Source: Desulfobulbus sp.
GTDB taxonomy: Bacteria > Desulfobacterota > Desulfobulbia > Desulfobulbales > Desulfobulbaceae
Direction of reading: 5' to 3'
DNA length: 8,438 nucleotides
Assembly: GCA_030602145.1 (NCBI GenBank)
Contig: JAUWAH010000077.1
Location: 1 to 8,438 of the forward strand
The stretch's first letter is position 1; every line of letters begins with the position of its first letter. The notes beneath the pieces were generated by a model, which did no database searches, was not told the DNA's origin, and worked only from the letters and a program-made list of their open reading frames with translations. Below, piece after piece: positions 6,392-8,438 of the stretch. Made by a program: the position numbers and the translations under genes.

Positions 6392-6465
6392 TGTCATTTC
6401 GAGCGTAGCGAGAAATCTCCGAAACAATTGAGAGATTTCTCGTCGCTGCGCTCCTCGAAATGACA
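6392..6465. repeat. 74-bp imperfect palindrome of dispersed-repeat (REP/MITE-like) type
   Basis: The outer arms TGTCATTTCGAG (6392-6403) and CTCGAAATGACA (6454-6465) are perfectly complementary over 12 bp; the inner arms GAGAAATCTC (6410-6419) and GAGATTTCTC (6432-6441) over 10 bp. The middle, CGTAGC on the left, matches CGCAGC of the right arm with one change, and the right arm carries two 3-nt bulges. The loop is 12 nt. The sequence resembles dispersed palindromes I have seen in many bacterial genomes (from memory). It lies between the 3' ends of yheT and the convergent hypothetical gene, whose stop is 5 nt away, so it may also act as a terminator. It marks the edge of the lower-G+C segment. 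Confidence 0.75.
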
Positions 6466-6469
6466 GAAA

Positions 6470-7021
6470 TCAACTTTTTACGAGATCATCAAGAATCTCG
6501 AAACTTCCATCTTCAATTCCTGGCGTTTTTTCATCGTGCTTAAAACCCGCGATGGATTTCGCAAGTTCTGGCGGAATCTCGAAAATCCAGTCGACCTCGG
6601 CCTTCTCTCCGCCTTCAGCGTTCTGCTTGGATCCATAGTGCTTGCGCAATTCTGAAAATAGTGGAGGAGGAACGCCCTCAACACTGAGATCTGTTGGTCC
6701 ATGGTCACCGCCCCTGTGCTGGATGGCCCATTCTTTTTGCCCATCACTCCACTGAGCGGCGGAAGAGAACATGACATGCTCCTCGATAGAACATACAATG
6801 GCTGAGCAGTTCGACGAAATTTTCTGAACAATAACGTCGGAGATCAGTTTGTGATCGCAGCCTTTGACCACTATCAAGTACCATCCCGACGGCAGTTGAC
6901 GGCCAACAACAGGGGCGTCGCAATAGTCACAGAAATCTCCGGTTCCAGTGAGCCCCAACGGGTGATGGATGATTTCAGGCGATTTGCCCCGCACTGCGAG
7001 CCATGCCAATGAATACCCCAT
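6470..7021 (-). CDS. Hypothetical protein, possible orphan immunity-like family
   Basis: A 183-residue soluble protein with no signal peptide or membrane segment. I do not recognise a named domain. The opening MGYSLAWLAVRGKSPE (1-16), GWYLIVVKGCDHKLIS (46-61), CSIEEHVMFSSAAQW (77-91) and EVDWIFEIPPELAKSIAGF (142-160) look like conserved blocks of a small hypothetical family that I associate with scattered proteobacterial genomes and immunity-type proteins; this is from memory and needs a search. Residues 118-140 look like a charged linker. Start ATG 7021 has AGGAG 6 nt upstream. Base composition is low for the window (25 G+C of 60 at 6481-6540), which suggests horizontal acquisition. It follows another low-G+C gene on the same strand after 104 nt, and its stop is 5 nt from the large palindrome. 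Confidence 0.82.
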   Translation of the reverse strand: MGYSLAWLAVRGKSPEIIHHPLGLTGTGDFCDYCDAPVVGRQLPSGWYLIVVKGCDHKLISDVIVQKISSNCSAIVCSIEEHVMFSSAAQWSDGQKEWAIQHRGGDHGPTDLSVEGVPPPLFSELRKHYGSKQNAEGGEKAEVDWIFEIPPELAKSIAGFKHDEKTPGIEDGSFEILDDLVKS

Positions 7022-7125
7022 GGTTTCTCCTATGGCCAGCGTTGGTCGTAAGTGCGGCCACCCGGACAGAACCGCGACGCGCCGTCAACACTCACTCGGC
7101 GTTGTCCTGACGGCCTGGTTGGGCG

Positions 7126-7563
7126 TCACCATAGTTTCCACCATGGCTTCTTGGTCAATTGTCCGCTCTTATGGCGCCCATGAAGAAGGGACGAGAAGGC
7201 AGCGAAATCGTGCGCACTCTCCGGAGAGGAATACTCATGGCTGCCAAAGTGCTTCTGGTAGTCCTGCGGATATAAGCCTCGGTCACCGTAGTATTTTTCT
7301 GCAAAAGCGTTGCCTTGCTCATTAAGATTTACGTTCGTTAACTTGCCGTCGCAGTATGTGAACAGGAACTCTGTGCCCGATAGTCGTCCCGAGATCACGG
7401 CTTGAACTGCGTCAGGTTCATCATTTAGGTGGAGAGCACCTGCCCACCCCTGGATAAAGCACCATTTCAGAAACAGGCCAATGTGTGTGGCACCGTATTC
7501 CTCCGGCCGATCCTTCGGGAAACTATCAGCGCCATAGTGCCAGCTCGCATCATCGTATTTCAT
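7126..7563 (-). CDS. Hypothetical protein (DUF7832-like, MKYDDASWHYG family)
   Basis: A 145-residue soluble protein. The N-terminal block MKYDDASWHYGADSFPKDRP (1-20), GATHIGLFLKWC (24-35), then CDGKLTNVNLNEQGNAFAEK (71-90) and YPQDYQKHFG (98-107) match my memory of a small conserved family (DUF7832-type) of unknown function, whose small acidic single-domain members are reminiscent of polymorphic-toxin immunity proteins; the immunity role is a guess. The C-terminus is basic and aromatic (KKPWWKLW). ATG 7563 is preferred over the in-frame TTG 7575 because conservation starts at MKYDD. The start overlaps the stop of the upstream lipoprotein hydrolase in ATGA, implying translational coupling. Composition is lower in G+C than the hydrolase, so the two genes probably have different origins despite the tight junction. 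Confidence 0.85.
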   Translation of the reverse strand: MKYDDASWHYGADSFPKDRPEEYGATHIGLFLKWCFIQGWAGALHLNDEPDAVQAVISGRLSGTEFLFTYCDGKLTNVNLNEQGNAFAEKYYGDRGLYPQDYQKHFGSHEYSSPESAHDFAAFSSLLHGRHKSGQLTKKPWWKLW

Positions 7564-8276
7564 TGTAATGCCCAACGGTTCGGCTCACTGTCGAGAAACA
7601 TCAGCCAGAGTTCTCTCATGGTTTTTGCCGTATGGTTGCCGGGAATAACAAAGACCCGGTCGGCCGGAAGGATGGTGGCGAGCAGAATCTGCCCGGCCAG
7701 ATAGGGATCCTCGGTGCCGTAACCAAGATAGAGCAACGGCAGCTCCCGGGTGCCCGCCGCACCCTGCTGCAGCCAGTGCCAGAGCATGCGCTGCCAATCG
7801 GCATCGGGATCGTAGCTGCCGGGCTCCCAGTTGCGGACCCCACCGGCCTCGTTGATCTCGTCAAGAATGCCGGACCAGCTCAGAAAGGGCGAGATGACGT
7901 AGACACCGGCCACATCGCCAGGGTATTCCCGTGCGTAAAGGAGCGCTCCGAGCCCGCCCATGGACACGCCGACCAGCCAGAAGTGTTCGTAACCGGCCCG
8001 CTTGGCCGGCTCGATCAGGTCCTCCTTGAGCCGGGGGATGAGCGTTTCACCCATGTAATAGCCGAAATGGGCGTTGGGAGCGGCCATGTCGACAGGCAGG
8101 CGGCGCTCCCTGACCGCATCGACAAACCCCTCATCGACGAAATCCTCATGGCTGCCGCCCCGCCCCCGGAGAAAAATGACCATGGTTTTGTTCCGGGGTG
8201 GATTATCGGCTTGATAATAGAGCGTGCGCAGGGGCGCGTTGGTCGAACAACCGAAAAGTGTTGCCGCAGCCAACAT
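7560..8276 (-). CDS. Lipoprotein alpha/beta hydrolase, 5' end disrupted by IS-like repeats
   Basis: 238 residues from ATG 8276. The fold is a serine esterase/phospholipase-like hydrolase: MVIFLRGRGGSHEDF (32-46), nucleophile elbow GVSMGG with Ser105, acid loop YGTEDPYL with Asp190 and PGNHTAKT with His215, so the catalytic triad is complete. A lipobox LFGC places Cys10 as the acylation site, implying envelope anchoring. However, ten residues are too few for a lipoprotein signal; the open frame upstream reads RRLIIHFLA just before Met1, which would supply the missing basic and hydrophobic region, but no ATG, GTG or TTG precedes it until repeat DNA begins at about 8303. The native start was probably lost to an insertion, and a GTG at 8417 would only add repeat-encoded peptide. 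It may still be expressed from 8276 without lipidation or from a fusion start. It overlaps the next gene by ATGA. Confidence 0.8.
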   Translation of the reverse strand: MLAAATLFGCSTNAPLRTLYYQADNPPRNKTMVIFLRGRGGSHEDFVDEGFVDAVRERRLPVDMAAPNAHFGYYMGETLIPRLKEDLIEPAKRAGYEHFWLVGVSMGGLGALLYAREYPGDVAGVYVISPFLSWSGILDEINEAGGVRNWEPGSYDPDADWQRMLWHWLQQGAAGTRELPLLYLGYGTEDPYLAGQILLATILPADRVFVIPGNHTAKTMRELWLMFLDSEPNRWALQ

Positions 8277-8302
8277 TGCAAGAAAGTGGATGATCAGCCT
8301 GC

Positions 8303-8438
8303 GTATTCCGGAGGAATCCGGCCACCGATTCCGTTCGAATCCGGCCACTGATTCCGTTTTAAGTCGGCCGGGTATTCCGGTGGAAAGCGGCCACTGATTC
8401 CGGAGGAATCCGGCCACCCTGTTGAGGGGGTAGCGGCG
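8303..8438. mobile_element. Terminal repeat array resembling an IS21-family element end (partial)
   Basis: About five diverged direct repeats of 22-24 bp: 8303-8326, 8327-8349, 8350-8371, 8372-8395 and 8396-8418. Each reads roughly (G)ATTCCG, a variable stretch, then CGGCCAC. The first and last units share the run ATTCCGGAGGAATCC and include a short dyad, ATTCC-GGA-GGAAT. The array continues with CTGTTGAGGGGGTAGCGGCG to the window edge. Arrays of this kind resemble, from memory, the multiple terminal repeats next to istA/istB of IS21-family elements, where they bind transposase. No transposase gene is in the window, so the assignment is provisional. The inner boundary at the hydrolase gene lies near 8299-8303. 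Confidence 0.6.

Noticed and set aside
7022..7125. Possible integron attC site between the two low-G+C genes
   Set aside because: GTTGGGC/GCCCAAC next to the stop at 7126 and a 7-bp inverted repeat (GCCGTCA/TGACGGC) looked promising, but no matching second core site was found at a proper distance and no integrase is visible.
7632..8351. 239-codon plus-strand frame opposite the lipoprotein hydrolase
   Set aside because: A shadow of the hydrolase frame that runs into repeat DNA.
8303..8418. CRISPR array
   Set aside because: The repeats are contiguous and diverged, with no unique spacers of constant length.

Overview
The window looks like chromosomal DNA of a G+C-rich anaerobe, most likely a propionate-metabolising sulfate reducer or related Desulfobacterota (Desulfobulbus-like). 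This is inferred from gene content: a sodium-pumping decarboxylase beta subunit with a gamma-like partner, a methylmalonyl/propionyl-CoA carboxyltransferase with a biotin carboxylase, a stand-alone DsrE-type sulfur-relay protein and a two-CBS-domain protein. No rRNA, tRNA, CRISPR array or complete transposase gene was seen.

Left part (1-3973, minus strand): two transcription units of one biotin-dependent carboxylation/decarboxylation system. The upstream unit is an OadG-like small membrane protein (TTG start behind a near-perfect Shine-Dalgarno) followed 15 nt later by OadB, the Na+-translocating membrane subunit; it ends at a strong intrinsic terminator (2249-2289). A separate near-consensus sigma-70 promoter (2195-2223) then drives, after a leader of about 170 nt, the carboxyltransferase (MmdA/PccB type), tightly coupled to a biotin carboxylase that runs off the left edge. 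Together they can interconvert propionyl-CoA and methylmalonyl-CoA, either spending ATP (biotin carboxylase) or coupled to Na+ transport (OadB). The biotin carrier is not in the window.

Middle (3893-6295): a divergent intergenic region with a promoter and short GTGCAA repeats, then a 154-aa double-CBS protein (+), a convergent 116-aa DsrE-family protein (-), and a YheT-type alpha/beta hydrolase (+).

Right part (6296-8438): a probable terminator, then a 74-bp imperfect palindrome of a dispersed-repeat type, then two minus-strand genes clearly poorer in G+C than their surroundings. Both resemble orphan hypothetical or immunity-like families and look horizontally acquired. The upstream one overlaps by 4 nt (ATGA) the stop of a lipoprotein alpha/beta hydrolase gene. 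The 5' end of that hydrolase gene runs into an array of about five 23-24-bp repeats resembling the multiple terminal repeats of IS21-family elements, which seems to have removed its native start and promoter. The window closes inside this putative mobile-element end.
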